A stretch of 32,732 nucleotides of DNA from Rhodoferax sp. UBA4409 (GCA_002390825.1 DGQR01000061.1:1-32732), one strand, 5' to 3'; counted from the first letter of the stretch, positions 24,716-32,732 are shown. The notes: generated by a model from the letters alone, not told the origin. Translations and numbers: made by a program.

Positions 24716-25413
24716 GCAGCTGCACTCCGCGGTGCCAAAGCCAATGTGTAGCCGGCGTTGCGCAGGGTTTTGATGCAGTCCAGCGGCTCCAGCTTTTTGC
24801 GCAGGCGACTGACCACAATGTCCACCGCGCGGGTGTAGAGCTCAGCCTCATGGCCTCGCAGCTGGTTCAAGATATCGTCACGGCTGAACACTTTGCCCGG
24901 CGCACGGGCCAGCAGGAGCAGCAAATCGAATTCGGTGCCGGTGAGCTCAATGGCCTCGCCCTGGCGCTGCACGGTGCGGGTGTCCACATCAATGCGCAGC
25001 CCCTGAAAGCACAGCTGATTGGGGTCGGCCGCAGCGGCTTTGGGCGCTGCAGGTGCGCGGCGGCGCAACACGGTTTGCACCCGGGCTACCAGCTCGCGCG
25101 GTTCAAACGGTTTGGGAACATAGTCATCCGCCCCCAGCTCCAGGCCCACCACCCTATCCATCACCTCGCCGCGCGCGGTGAGCATGATGATGGGCACGTC
25201 GTTGTCTTTGCGGATAGCGCGACACAGCGCAAAGCCATCCATCTCGGGCAACATCACATCCAGAATGGCCGCATCAATACCGCCCTGCGCCAAGCGCGCC
25301 AGCCCATCGCTGGGGCGCAGGCAGTGCTCCAGCGCCATGTCGAAGCGCGCAAAGTAGGCGGCCAGGGGGCCGCCGAGCTGGGTGTCGTCATCGATGAGCA
25401 GAATGCGGGGCAT
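24712..25413 (-). CDS. OmpR/PhoB-family response regulator
   Basis: Cytosolic DNA-binding response regulator of 233 residues. The receiver domain has the acidic cluster D8-D10, phosphorylation site D52 in AILDVMLPEMDG, T79 in MLTARGE and K101 in YVPKPFEP. The C-terminal winged helix runs from about residue 140 (LRIDVDTRTVQRQGEAIELT, then EFDLLLLLARAPGKVFSRD) to VDIVVSRLRKKLEP. An Ala/Pro-rich linker (RRRAPAAPKAAAADPNQ) separates the two. The partner kinase gene overlaps its end. Likely targets include its own operon; inverted repeats upstream of the lipoprotein gene at 26225-26304 are candidates. Confidence 0.94.
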   Translation of the reverse strand: MPRILLIDDDTQLGGPLAAYFARFDMALEHCLRPSDGLARLAQGGIDAAILDVMLPEMDGFALCRAIRKDNDVPIIMLTARGEVMDRVVGLELGADDYVPKPFEPRELVARVQTVLRRRAPAAPKAAAADPNQLCFQGLRIDVDTRTVQRQGEAIELTGTEFDLLLLLARAPGKVFSRDDILNQLRGHEAELYTRAVDIVVSRLRKKLEPLDCIKTLRNAGYTLALAPRSAAA

Positions 25414-25418
25414 AGGCG

Positions 25419-25736
25419 TCAGTGAGTTGCGGGCCTATTGTCACCCCCGCCATCCCCGCGCAACAAGCTGCGGTGGCGCTGGATCAGACTGCGCAGGCGG
25501 TCGCGCTCGGCATCGGCCAGGCGGTCAAACAGGTCGGCCGCCTTTTGCACCTCGTGCAGCACCTGGGGCACATAGCCGGGGCGACGCTCCAGTAGGCGCA
25601 GGGCGTGCTCGCGGTCAAAGCGCGGGCCCCACACCAGGGCCATGACTTCGGCGTGGGGCTCGGCGTAGCCCTCCAGCACCACGGCACCGTAGGCGCGCAA
25701 CGGTGCGGCAATCGCGTTAAGGGTGACCGGTGCCAT
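25419..25736 (-). CDS. Small protein of unknown function in stress operon
   Basis: Not recognised. A 105-residue protein with no signal peptide or membrane segment. Its middle and C-terminal part (HALRLLERRPGYVPQVLHEV, then QKAADLFDRLADAERDRLRS, then LIQRHRS) is strongly helical with many charged residues and resembles the helical LTxxQ segments of Spy/CpxP proteins, but it appears to be cytoplasmic. It lies five bases after the Spy-like lipoprotein stop and five bases before the response regulator start, so it is firmly inside this operon. It may have arisen from a Spy-like gene or act as an adaptor of the two-component system; both are speculation. Confidence 0.6.
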   Translation of the reverse strand: MAPVTLNAIAAPLRAYGAVVLEGYAEPHAEVMALVWGPRFDREHALRLLERRPGYVPQVLHEVQKAADLFDRLADAERDRLRSLIQRHRSLLRGDGGGDNRPATH

Positions 25737-25741
25737 GACGC

Positions 25742-26227
25742 TCAGCCCCGGCTGAACCAGTGGCCGCGACCATCCATGTACTCGCGCACCTTTTGTTGCT
25801 GGGCGGAGTTCAGGCTGTTGTAGAAGTTGGCCATCGCGGCGATGACTTCGGGGCTCTTGGTCTGGACGGCTGCGGTTTTGTCATTGATCAGGGCCTGGGC
25901 GCGGGCCGCATCAAACTTGTCGCCAGCCACCAGAGCCTTCATCTCCGCACGCGGGTCTTTGGTCTGGCCGATCAGGGCGGCACGCTGCTCGAACATCTTG
26001 TCGCCCACCACGGCCAACAGCCTTTTCTGGTCGGCATTCAGGTCGAGCTTGCTGCCTACTTTATCGACCATCTTGTCGCGCTTGGCGGCATATTGCTCGG
26101 CACTCATGTTGGTGCCGTAGTCATGTGAACGGTGGCCGCACGCGGCAAGCCCACTGACTAGCACTAGGGCGGTCACGGCGCCGATGAGCGTACGTTTGGC
26201 ATGGTGGCGTAAAAAGAAATTAGTCAT
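25742..26227 (-). CDS. Spy/CpxP-like (LTxxQ) periplasmic lipoprotein
   Basis: Exported protein of 161 residues with a lipobox LAAC at residues 27-30 after a hydrophobic signal (LIGAVTALVLVSGLAAC). The mature chain is all-helical and acidic-basic mixed: AEQYAAKRDKMVDKVGSKLD, LNADQKRLLAVVGDKM, LNSAQQQKVREYM. LNADQK and LNSAQQ are two copies of the LTxxQ motif that marks Spy/CpxP chaperones and metal-stress sensors such as CnrX/ZraP. The start is ATG 26227; a longer frame to 26305 is unlikely because the signal peptide would be internal. It heads the operon with the small protein, response regulator and kinase, so it probably feeds back on the sensor as CpxP does. Confidence 0.85.
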   Translation of the reverse strand: MTNFFLRHHAKRTLIGAVTALVLVSGLAACGHRSHDYGTNMSAEQYAAKRDKMVDKVGSKLDLNADQKRLLAVVGDKMFEQRAALIGQTKDPRAEMKALVAGDKFDAARAQALINDKTAAVQTKSPEVIAAMANFYNSLNSAQQQKVREYMDGRGHWFSRG

Positions 26228-26274
26228 CACGGTCTTTCTGAACCCTGGCGGGTAGTTGGAATATGACCGTGATG
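26225..26274. promoter_or_regulatory. Inverted repeat enclosing leader and start of Spy-like gene
   Basis: CATCACGGTC (26225-26234) and GACCGTGATG (26265-26274) are a perfect ten-base inverted repeat around a 30-base loop. On the minus strand the second arm of the transcript includes the ATG of the lipoprotein gene. It could be a start-codon hairpin or a two-half-site operator. Elsewhere the roughly 310 bp from 26228 to 26541 hold no gene that I can support. Confidence 0.5.
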
Positions 26275-26289
26275 GTGCCACCGGGAGCC

Positions 26290-26304
26290 TGACACAGGGT
26301 GTCA
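26290..26304. promoter_or_regulatory. TGACAC-N3-GTGTCA dyad
   Basis: Perfect six-base inverted repeat with a three-base spacer about 65 bp upstream of the Spy-like start codon, in the space between that operon and the divergent chemotaxis receptor gene. A dimeric regulator site is possible; the OmpR-type regulator usually prefers direct repeats. Confidence 0.35.
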
Positions 26305-26541
26305 AGGCGGTTGCGGTTTGTTTCGGTTTATTTCACTCACCAGGAACGGCTACTGACTGAATTTCTTTACCCCTCTCATCAGCTTTCACAACTCATTCAG
26401 CCATGGCGAGACGTTCTTTGGGAAACAGATGCGACCGAAAAGCACCCGGGAAGACGCCTAAATACGAACACGCGATGTGATTTGCTTGCGCATACTCAAA
26501 CGGTTAAATTCCGACAACCTATTGGATTTGGAGCTATGACC

Positions 26542-28110
26542 ATGAACACTGGACCCCGCTTTGGCATCGCCACCCGGCTCTCGGCAGTGACCGCCGTCGT
26601 CACTCTGGCGCTTGCCGGGATGGCCGCTTTCTCCTACGTGAGCCTCAAGAGCATCAGCCAGAAGGCCGATTTCACCCAAGCGGTCCGGGTGCCCCAATTG
26701 GAAGCCATGACGGAGCTGGAGCTGAGTGTTACCCGGGTGTCTTTGCAGTTGCGTCACGCCATCCTTTCCCGTAACGAGCAAGAGATGGGTGCCACCTTGC
26801 AGTACATCGGAGAGAAGCAGCTGCACATGAACAAGATGTTGACTGACTTTGAGCAGCGACTTTTCTCCCCCGAGGGCAAGGAACACTTCAAGACCCTGCC
26901 GCCTTTGGTGGAAAACTTCTGGAAGATTGGCGGGGCCAACATCGCCCTGATCAAGGAAGGCAAAAAAGAGGAGGCATTTGCCTTTTTGGTGGATAACACG
27001 ATCCCCGCACGCAACCGCCTGCTCACGGGCCTGGCAGACGGGCACAAAATTCAGCAGACCGGCCTGGAAAGAGATATCCAACAAATCGAAAAGAGTGTCG
27101 CCAACACCTCCAACCTCTTGGTGAGTGCGGCCATCCTGATTGCTTTGATGCTGATCGGGTTTGCGAGCTATGTGAGTCGCTTGCTTGTGAAGCGGGTGGC
27201 CGTTTCGCAAGCCGTGGCCGAGCGGGTTCGGGATGGGGATCTCACGGAGCGCGTTTTCGATGATGGCCGCGACGAGTTCACGCCGCTATTGGCCGCCATG
27301 CAAGACATGCAGAGCGCCCTGGGACGGGTAGTCCAAAACGTGCGCCACAGCGCTGAAAACATCGCGCAAACCAGCCATCAGATCGCGCATAGCAACCACG
27401 AGCTATCGAACCGAACCGAGCAACAAGCCGGTGCCCTCGAGAAAACCAGTGCCACCATGGAAGAAATGGGCTCAACCGCCAGCCAGAATGCTGACAACGC
27501 CAAAGCAGCCAGCCAACTAACCGCGGATGCGAGTCACGTCGCCTCGCAAGGCGGTGCCGTCATGACCCAGGTGGTGGAGACCATGAAGTCGATCAACGAC
27601 AGCAGCAGCCGGATCAGAGACATCATTGGCACGATCGATGGCATCGCTTTCCAGACCAACATCCTGGCGCTGAACGCCGCAGTCGAGGCAGCCCGGGCCG
27701 GCGAACAGGGTCGCGGGTTTGCCGTGGTCGCGAGCGAAGTGCGCAGCTTGGCGCAGCGCAGCGCCGAAGCGGCCAAAGAAATCAAGAGCCTGATCAGTGC
27801 CAGCGTAGAGCGCGTCGAACTGGGCACCACCTTGGTGGACCAGGCGGGCGCCACCATGGAAAAGATCGTGGAGTCGATTCAAAAAGTCAACGACATCGTC
27901 GGCGAGATCAGCGGCGCCAGCCAAGAACAAAACATCGGCGTGAACCAGGTCAGCGAAGCGATCAGCAGCATGGACCACACCACTCAGCAAAACGCTGCGA
28001 TGGTGGAAAAAGGCGCATCCTCTGCGGCCACACTGCAAGCGCAGTCCCAACAAATGCTGGAATCAGTGAGTGTCTTCCGCTTGGCAGACACTCAGCTTGC
28101 ATTGCGCTAG
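26542..28110 (+). CDS. Methyl-accepting chemotaxis protein
   Basis: Inner-membrane chemoreceptor of 522 residues. The first transmembrane helix is at about 12-34 ([20 protein letters not shown]), a four-helix-bundle ligand domain is periplasmic (residues 35-188), and the second helix is near 190-212 ([20 protein letters not shown]). A HAMP domain follows, then the cytoplasmic hairpin whose tip, [20 protein letters not shown] at about 366-385, binds CheA and CheW. Methylation-helix glutamines and glutamates lie either side ([20 protein letters not shown]). There is no C-terminal CheR-binding pentapeptide. The start is taken as ATG 26542 because GGAG at 26530-26533 is correctly spaced; ATG 26536 is too close. 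The ligand is unknown. Confidence 0.93.
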   Translation: MNTGPRFGIATRLSAVTAVVTLALAGMAAFSYVSLKSISQKADFTQAVRVPQLEAMTELELSVTRVSLQLRHAILSRNEQEMGATLQYIGEKQLHMNKMLTDFEQRLFSPEGKEHFKTLPPLVENFWKIGGANIALIKEGKKEEAFAFLVDNTIPARNRLLTGLADGHKIQQTGLERDIQQIEKSVANTSNLLVSAAILIALMLIGFASYVSRLLVKRVAVSQAVAERVRDGDLTERVFDDGRDEFTPLLAAMQDMQSALGRVVQNVRHSAENIAQTSHQIAHSNHELSNRTEQQAGALEKTSATMEEMGSTASQNADNAKAASQLTADASHVASQGGAVMTQVVETMKSINDSSSRIRDIIGTIDGIAFQTNILALNAAVEAARAGEQGRGFAVVASEVRSLAQRSAEAAKEIKSLISASVERVELGTTLVDQAGATMEKIVESIQKVNDIVGEISGASQEQNIGVNQVSEAISSMDHTTQQNAAMVEKGASSAATLQAQSQQMLESVSVFRLADTQLALR

Positions 28111-28135
28111 CAGCCTCTAAAGGCACATCACTCCA

Positions 28136-31100
28136 CTAGCGGGCCAGCACCGCCTCCAGCGCCTTGCCGGTGTGCGTACCCAGCTTGACCACGTCTTCCG
28201 GCGTGGTAGCGGCTACCACGCGGCCACCACCGTTGCCGCCTTCGGGGCCGAGGTCCAGCACCCAGTCGGCTTCGGCGATCACATCCAAGTCATGTTCAAT
28301 CACCACCACGCTGTGGCCGCCGTTGACCAGACGGTGCAACACATGGATGAGCTTTTCCACATCGGCCATGTGCAGGCCCACCGTGGGCTCGTCCAGCACG
28401 TAGAGCGTGTGCGGAACTTTGTTGCCGCGCTTGCCCACGTCGTCGCGCACCTTCGCCAGCTCAGTCACCAGCTTGATGCGCTGGGCCTCGCCACCGCTTA
28501 AGGTCGGTGATGGCTGGCCCAGCGTCAGATAGCCCAAACCCACGTCTTTGAGAAGCTGCAGCGGGTGGGCGATGACCGGCATGGCGGCGAAAAAGTCCAC
28601 CGCTTCGTCCACTTCCATCTGCAGCACGTCGCCGATGTTTTTGCCGCGCCAAGTGACGGCCAGCGTTTCGGGGTTGAAGCGCGCGCCCTTGCAGGTTTCA
28701 CACACCACTTTCACATCCGGCAAGAAGCTCATGCCGATGGTGCGCATGCCCTGCCCTTCGCAGCTAGGGCAGCGGCCTTCGCCGGTGTTGAAGCTGAAGC
28801 GGTTGGACGCATAGCCGCGCGCTTTGGCCTCTAAGGTGTCGGCAAAGAGTTTGCGGATGGTGTCCCAGAAGCCGATGTAGGTCGCCGGGCAGGAGCGCGG
28901 CGTTTTGCCGATGGGCGTTTGGTCCACTTCGAGCACGCGGTCTATGGACTCAAAACCGGTCACACCTTCGCAGCCCAGCCAGTCGATCTTCTCGCCCGCG
29001 TCGAGCGCATCGCGGCCGGCTTTGGTGCTGCGCTTTTGCACCGCGGTTTGCACGTTGGCGAGCAACACGTCACGCGCCAGGGTGGACTTACCGGAACCAC
29101 TGACGCCGGTGATGGCAACTAGGCGCTTGAGCGGCACATGGGCAGTGACGCTTTGCAGGTTGTGCATCGTGGCGTTGGTTACCGTGAGCCAGTCGATTTT
29201 TGGTTTGAATACGGTTTCTGCTGAGCTCGCCACGGGTAGCCCGGCAACGGGCTCCTCATGCATTTGCTGCGCAACTGCCAAATCGTCACCCGCTGCCGGG
29301 CTACCCGCGGCTGCGACAGACATTTGGGCGGTGCGGCGGTCTGCCAACGCGGCGTATTCAGCGGCAACTTTGGTGCGCTCAGCGAGTTCGGTGTTCGCGG
29401 CAGCGCTGTCGAGGATGCGCGCCGCCTCCACCGCTGCTTTTTGTGCCTTGGCACTGAGCTTCTTCGCAGGCTTGCAACCACCAGCGGTGGAGGCGCTTGC
29501 GCCGGAAGCCGATTTCGAGCTCGCATCGCGAGCGTATGAGGCGCCCGGCGTAAGCGCCTCCGCCGCGTCGAGCACCAATGTCTCGGCAAACGACACCATC
29601 CCACGACGCAACGCCAACGGGTGCTTCATTGCATGCAACAAATATCGCCCTGTCTGTGACTCGGGAGCGTTCTGCACATCCGCGATCGAACCCTGTGCCA
29701 CCAAACGCCCACCGCGCTTGCCCGCGCTCGGCCCGATGTCAATGATGTGGTCCGCGTGGCGGATGGTGTCTTCGTCATGCTCCACCACGACCAGCGTGTT
29801 GCCCTTGTCGCTCAAGGACTGCAAAGCGCCCAGCAAAATTTTGTTATCACGTGCGTGCAAGCCAATCGTGGGCTCGTCCAGCACATAGCACACGCCTTGC
29901 AGGTTGCTACCCAGCTGCGCTGCGAGGCGGATGCGTTGCGCCTCGCCGCCACTGAGCGTAGGCGCGCCACGGTCGAGCGTGAGGTAACCCAAACCGACCT
30001 CTTCCAAAAATTCGAGGCGGCTGCGGATCTCTGGCACCAGGTCACGGGCGATGTCGCCTTCACGGGTCGTCATGCCGCCGGCCACTTGCAGGGTCTGCAC
30101 CCACGCGCGCACATCGGTCACCGAGAGGCGTGCAATGTCGGTAATGCCCACACCCGCGAACTTGACGTTGCGCGCCGTGGCATTCAGACGCGTGCCGTTA
30201 CAAGTGGAGCAGGCCTTGTCGTGCAAGTCTTCAATGTCGGCTTCGGCAAAGGTCTGCTCACGGCCTTTGTTGTCGTCGTCTTTGACAGAGTCATCAAACA
30301 CCTTGCGCTGCTCTTTGGTGAGTGCCACGCCCGTGCCCACGCAGTCAGGGCACCAGCCGTGTTTGCTGTTGTACGAGAACAAACGCGGGTCCAGCTCCGC
30401 ATACGAGGTTGCGCACACCGGGCATGCGCGCTTGGTGGAAAACACCTGCACCTTGCCAACACCAGCCGCAGACTCGCCTGCTGCCATCACCTCACGCAGG
30501 CTGCCAATGTCGCTGAGCACATAGACCAAGCCCTTGCCGTGGGTGAGTGCGTCGGCCAGCGCAGTGCGGAGCGCGGACTCGTTGGCCGGAGTCACATCCA
30601 GGCTGGCCACTGGCAGCTCGATGTTGTGTTCCTTGAAGCGGTCAATCCGCGGGAAGCCACTGGTGGGCAAGAAATTACCGTCCACCCGCAGGTGTGTGAA
30701 ACCCTTGGGCCGCGCCCAATCCGCCAGCTCGGTGTACACGCCCTTGCGCCCTTGCACCAGCGGCGCCAGCAGTCCAATGTGCTGGCCACGGTAGTTCTTG
30801 AGCAACTGGGCGGCAATGCTGTCCGCCGATTGCGGCTCCACCGCCGCGCCGTCCTTAAAACAATGCTGGGTGCCGAGCTTCACGTACAACAAGCGCAAGA
30901 AGTGCCACACCTCGGTGGTCGTGCCCACTGTGGACTTGCGACCGCCGCGCGAGAGCCGCTGCTCAATCGCCACCGTCGGCGGAATGCCATACACCGCATC
31001 CACCTCGGGGCGGCCGGCAGGCTGCACAATGGAGCGCGCATAAGCGTTCAAAGACTCAAGATAACGCCGCTGGCCTTCGTTGAACAAGATGTCAAACGCC

Positions 31101-32732
31101 AGCGTCGACTTGCCAGACCCCGACACGCCAGTCACCACACTGAACTTGCCACGCGGAATATCCACCGACAGCGACTTGAGGTTGTGTTCCTTGGCGTTGA
31201 CGATACGGATGGAGTTCGACGTGTCAGCGAGCAGCGTCTCGGAGGTGGATGGGCTTGCGCCCGGGGCCGATTTGCTAATCGCGAAGCGAGTAGATGAGGC
31301 ACTGGGCGCAAGCCCATCCGCCGAAGCAAGTGAAGAGAACGTGGCAGAAGATTCAGCCACTTCGTGGATCACCCCCATGGCCGCCGCATACTCCCTAAGC
31401 GCCTTACCAGTGTGCGAAGTGGCATGCAACAACAAGTCTTCCGGCGTGCCATACGCTACCACCTGGCCGCCCGCATCCCCGCCCTCGGGGCCGAGATCAA
31501 TCAACCAGTCCGAGGCGCGAATCACATCCAGGTTGTGCTCAATCACCACCAGCGAATGCCCGGCGTCCAGCAACTTGCGCAGCGCGCGCATCAGCTTGGC
31601 GATGTCTTCAAAGTGCAGGCCGGTGGTCGGCTCGTCCAGCATGAACAGGGAGCCCTTGCGCGCAAGAAATTGCTTGCTGGAGCTAGCGCTTTTGGCCGCT
31701 TCGGCCAGAAAGCCTGCGAGCTTGAGTCGTTGCGCCTCACCACCCGAGAGCGTAGGCACCGGCTGACCCAGCTTCACATATTCCAACCCCACATCCACGA
31801 TGGGTTGCAGCACGCGAATGACTTCGCGGTCGGCGCTGAACAGGTCCGCCGCTTCACTCACGGTGAGCCCCAGCACATCGGCCACATTCACGTTGCGGCG
31901 GCTACCGGAGGGCCCTGCGGTACTGCGCTCAATCGTCACTTCCAGAATCTCAGGGCGGTAACGCTTGCCATCGCAATCCGGGCAACGCAAATACACGTCG
32001 CTCAGGAACTGCATTTCCACGTGCTCAAAGCCCGAGCCGCCGCAGGTAGGGCAACGGCCATCGCCACTGTTGAAGCTGAATTTGGCGGCGGTGTAGCTGC
32101 GCTCCTTGGATAAGGCGGCGCCCGCGAACAACTCGCGGATCGCGTCCCACGCGCCCACATAGCTCACCGGGTTGGAACGCGCCGTTTTGCCGATGGGCGA
32201 CTGGTCCACAAACACCATGTCGCTGAGCTGCTCTGCCCCCAGCAGGCTGGTGTGGGCGCCCGGTGTTTCGGTCGCTTTGCCGAAGTGGCGCAACAAGGCG
32301 GGAGCCAGCACATCCTGAATCAGCGTGGACTTGCCGGAACCGGACACTCCGGTGACGCACACGAGGCGCTGCAGCGGAATCTCCACCGACACATTTTTGA
32401 GGTTGTGCTCGGTGACACCTTCCAGGATCAGGCGCGGGTGGTTGGGCGCGACCATGCGCTTGAAGCCCATGCCCACCTGCTTGCGACCGCCCAGGTAAGC
32501 GCCGGTCATGGTGTCTGCGCCCTTGAGAGCCTCTGTGGTGCCGTCAAACACGATCTGGCCGCCCTTCTCGCCCGGGCCGGGGCCCATGTCGATCATGCGG
32601 TCTGCCGCCAGCATCACGGCCGGGTCATGCTCCACCACCACGAGCGTGTTGCCCGCATCGCGCAAGCGCTGCATGGCCACGATGATGCGATTCATGTCGC
32701 GCGGATGCAGTCCGATGCTGGGCTCGTCCAAC
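28136..32732 (-). CDS. uvrA: Giant tandem UvrA (double excinuclease subunit A), 5' end beyond window
   Basis: DNA-damage-recognition ATPase of nucleotide excision repair in an unusual duplicated form. The 1531 visible residues, open at the right edge, begin at a Walker B (LDEPSIGLHPRD) and then hold three more ABC units. The second half of copy 1 has Walker A GVSGSGKST at 128-136 and zinc module CPTCGGSGFEH...CPDCDGKRY. The first half of copy 2 has a UvrB-interaction-like region (RRYLESLNAYARSIV, SRGGRKSTVGTTTEV), zinc cysteines CPVC...CPDC and CSTCNGTRL. The second half of copy 2 has Walker A, CPSCEGQG...CETCKGARF, LSGGEAQRIKL and LDEPTVGLH. Ordinary UvrA is about 940 residues; adding the missing first unit gives near 2000 here. 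Two low-complexity linkers (about residues 455-515 and 1030-1175) hold palindromic repeats in frame. It converges on the chemoreceptor gene with a 25-bp gap. Confidence 0.93.
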   Translation of the reverse strand, partial: LDEPSIGLHPRDMNRIIVAMQRLRDAGNTLVVVEHDPAVMLAADRMIDMGPGPGEKGGQIVFDGTTEALKGADTMTGAYLGGRKQVGMGFKRMVAPNHPRLILEGVTEHNLKNVSVEIPLQRLVCVTGVSGSGKSTLIQDVLAPALLRHFGKATETPGAHTSLLGAEQLSDMVFVDQSPIGKTARSNPVSYVGAWDAIRELFAGAALSKERSYTAAKFSFNSGDGRCPTCGGSGFEHVEMQFLSDVYLRCPDCDGKRYRPEILEVTIERSTAGPSGSRRNVNVADVLGLTVSEAADLFSADREVIRVLQPIVDVGLEYVKLGQPVPTLSGGEAQRLKLAGFLAEAAKSASSSKQFLARKGSLFMLDEPTTGLHFEDIAKLMRALRKLLDAGHSLVVIEHNLDVIRASDWLIDLGPEGGDAGGQVVAYGTPEDLLLHATSHTGKALREYAAAMGVIHEVAESSATFSSLASADGLAPSASSTRFAISKSAPGASPSTSETLLADTSNSIRIVNAKEHNLKSLSVDIPRGKFSVVTGVSGSGKSTLAFDILFNEGQRRYLESLNAYARSIVQPAGRPEVDAVYGIPPTVAIEQRLSRGGRKSTVGTTTEVWHFLRLLYVKLGTQHCFKDGAAVEPQSADSIAAQLLKNYRGQHIGLLAPLVQGRKGVYTELADWARPKGFTHLRVDGNFLPTSGFPRIDRFKEHNIELPVASLDVTPANESALRTALADALTHGKGLVYVLSDIGSLREVMAAGESAAGVGKVQVFSTKRACPVCATSYAELDPRLFSYNSKHGWCPDCVGTGVALTKEQRKVFDDSVKDDDNKGREQTFAEADIEDLHDKACSTCNGTRLNATARNVKFAGVGITDIARLSVTDVRAWVQTLQVAGGMTTREGDIARDLVPEIRSRLEFLEEVGLGYLTLDRGAPTLSGGEAQRIRLAAQLGSNLQGVCYVLDEPTIGLHARDNKILLGALQSLSDKGNTLVVVEHDEDTIRHADHIIDIGPSAGKRGGRLVAQGSIADVQNAPESQTGRYLLHAMKHPLALRRGMVSFAETLVLDAAEALTPGASYARDASSKSASGASASTAGGCKPAKKLSAKAQKAAVEAARILDSAAANTELAERTKVAAEYAALADRRTAQMSVAAAGSPAAGDDLAVAQQMHEEPVAGLPVASSAETVFKPKIDWLTVTNATMHNLQSVTAHVPLKRLVAITGVSGSGKSTLARDVLLANVQTAVQKRSTKAGRDALDAGEKIDWLGCEGVTGFESIDRVLEVDQTPIGKTPRSCPATYIGFWDTIRKLFADTLEAKARGYASNRFSFNTGEGRCPSCEGQGMRTIGMSFLPDVKVVCETCKGARFNPETLAVTWRGKNIGDVLQMEVDEAVDFFAAMPVIAHPLQLLKDVGLGYLTLGQPSPTLSGGEAQRIKLVTELAKVRDDVGKRGNKVPHTLYVLDEPTVGLHMADVEKLIHVLHRLVNGGHSVVVIEHDLDVIAEADWVLDLGPEGGNGGGRVVAATTPEDVVKLGTHTGKALEAVLAR
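29233..29307 (-). repeat. In-frame palindromic element E3 in UvrA linker
   Basis: Fourteen-pair perfect arms (29233-29246 with 29294-29307, GGGTAGCCCGGCA and complement) plus four more pairs inside one mismatch. Read on the minus strand the interior has CGATTT (29285-29280), 20 bases, then ATGAGG (29259-29254), with TTGC-GCA-GCAA as a small inner hairpin. It has the opposite orientation to E1 and E2. Confidence 0.8.
29487..29565 (+). repeat. In-frame palindromic element E2 in UvrA linker
   Basis: A 79-bp unit from GGTGGA to TCCGCC. Arms 29490-29506 and 29546-29562 pair over 17 positions with one G-T. Inside are CGATTT (29511-29516), 20 bases with inner hairpin CTCGC-ATC-GCGAG, then ATGAGG (29537-29542). 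It is 57/79 identical to E1 by my hand count and encodes a related Ser/Ala-rich peptide in the same frame. Confidence 0.88.
31244..31322 (+). repeat. In-frame palindromic element E1 in UvrA linker
   Basis: A 79-bp unit from GGTGGA to TCCGCC lying in the linker between UvrA copies. Arms GGATGGGCTTGCGCCC (31247-31262) and its complement (31304-31319) are perfect over 16 pairs. Inside are CGATTT (31268-31273), 20 bases with inner hairpin TCGC-GAA-GCGA, then ATGAGG (31294-31299). Confidence 0.88.

Noticed and set aside
24846..24877. CCTCAT-N20-ATATCG, nearly the UvrA element core, in the response regulator gene
   Set aside because: One base differs, no inverted arms flank it, and it encodes the conserved end of the OmpR DNA-binding domain, so it is native coding sequence.
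28106..28141. CGCTAG/CTAGCG inverted repeat spanning the stops of the chemoreceptor and UvrA genes
   Set aside because: Only six pairs with a 24-base loop and no T-run; I would not call it a bidirectional terminator.
29747..31297. Plus-strand open frame of 516 codons opposite the giant UvrA
   Set aside because: Shadow of a real coding strand; His/Arg/Gln-rich composition and no motif.

Overview
The window reads as a contiguous piece of a betaproteobacterial chromosome, most likely Burkholderiales/Comamonadaceae of the Rhodoferax-Curvibacter-Polaromonas type. The reasons are high GC by eye, an SAH riboswitch in front of ahcY, a Bug/TTT solute receptor, a homoprotocatechuate meta-cleavage cluster, and a dispersed short repeat with core GATAGCTGCTCGCGCATA that I associate from memory with this family. 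The genus is inference; no rRNA or other marker is present. I recognise 28 protein genes, no tRNA or rRNA genes, no CRISPR array and no transposase.

Layout. 1-2140 (minus): 5' two thirds of ahcY, its SAH riboswitch leader, and a LacI-type regulator. 2285-5981 (plus): prfC (RF3), then a HAD-IIB phosphatase translationally coupled to an MFS transporter, closed by a terminator. 6028-11393 (minus): an accessory-looking block with a secreted protein bearing a histone-H1-like tail, an acetylpolyamine amidohydrolase/HDAC, a nucleotidyltransferase plus HTH pair resembling an AbiE-like toxin-antitoxin module with a 45-bp palindrome over its start codon, a PPC/DUF296 protein, and an OLD-like AAA-TOPRIM nuclease of visibly lower GC. 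11613-14774 (minus): a MurA paralogue with Asp in place of the catalytic Cys, an alpha/beta hydrolase and a LysR regulator.

14885-23308 (plus): a catabolic operon divergent from the LysR gene, in the order hpaH, hpaI, FAD oxidoreductase, hpaE, hpaD, FAH-family hpaG-like gene, Bug receptor, ketopantoate-reductase-like gene. HpaD opens the ring of homoprotocatechuate, HpaE oxidises the semialdehyde, the FAH protein isomerises and/or decarboxylates, HpaH hydrates and HpaI cleaves to pyruvate and succinate semialdehyde. The separate CHM isomerase (HpaF) and the hydroxylase HpaBC are not in the window. 23315-26227 (minus) is an envelope-stress type operon: Spy-like lipoprotein, small unknown protein, OmpR-type regulator, histidine kinase. 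A methyl-accepting chemotaxis protein follows on plus, and the right end is most of a giant tandem UvrA on minus that runs off the window.

The most unusual signals are two families of short palindromic repeats. One (about 55-60 bp, at least five copies) lies in intergenic gaps, makes the murA terminator, supplies the ribosome-binding site and TTG start of the alpha/beta hydrolase, and has one copy in frame inside the HAD gene. The other (75-79 bp, three copies, core CGATTT-N20-ATGAGG inside long inverted arms) sits in frame within the two interdomain linkers of the giant UvrA.
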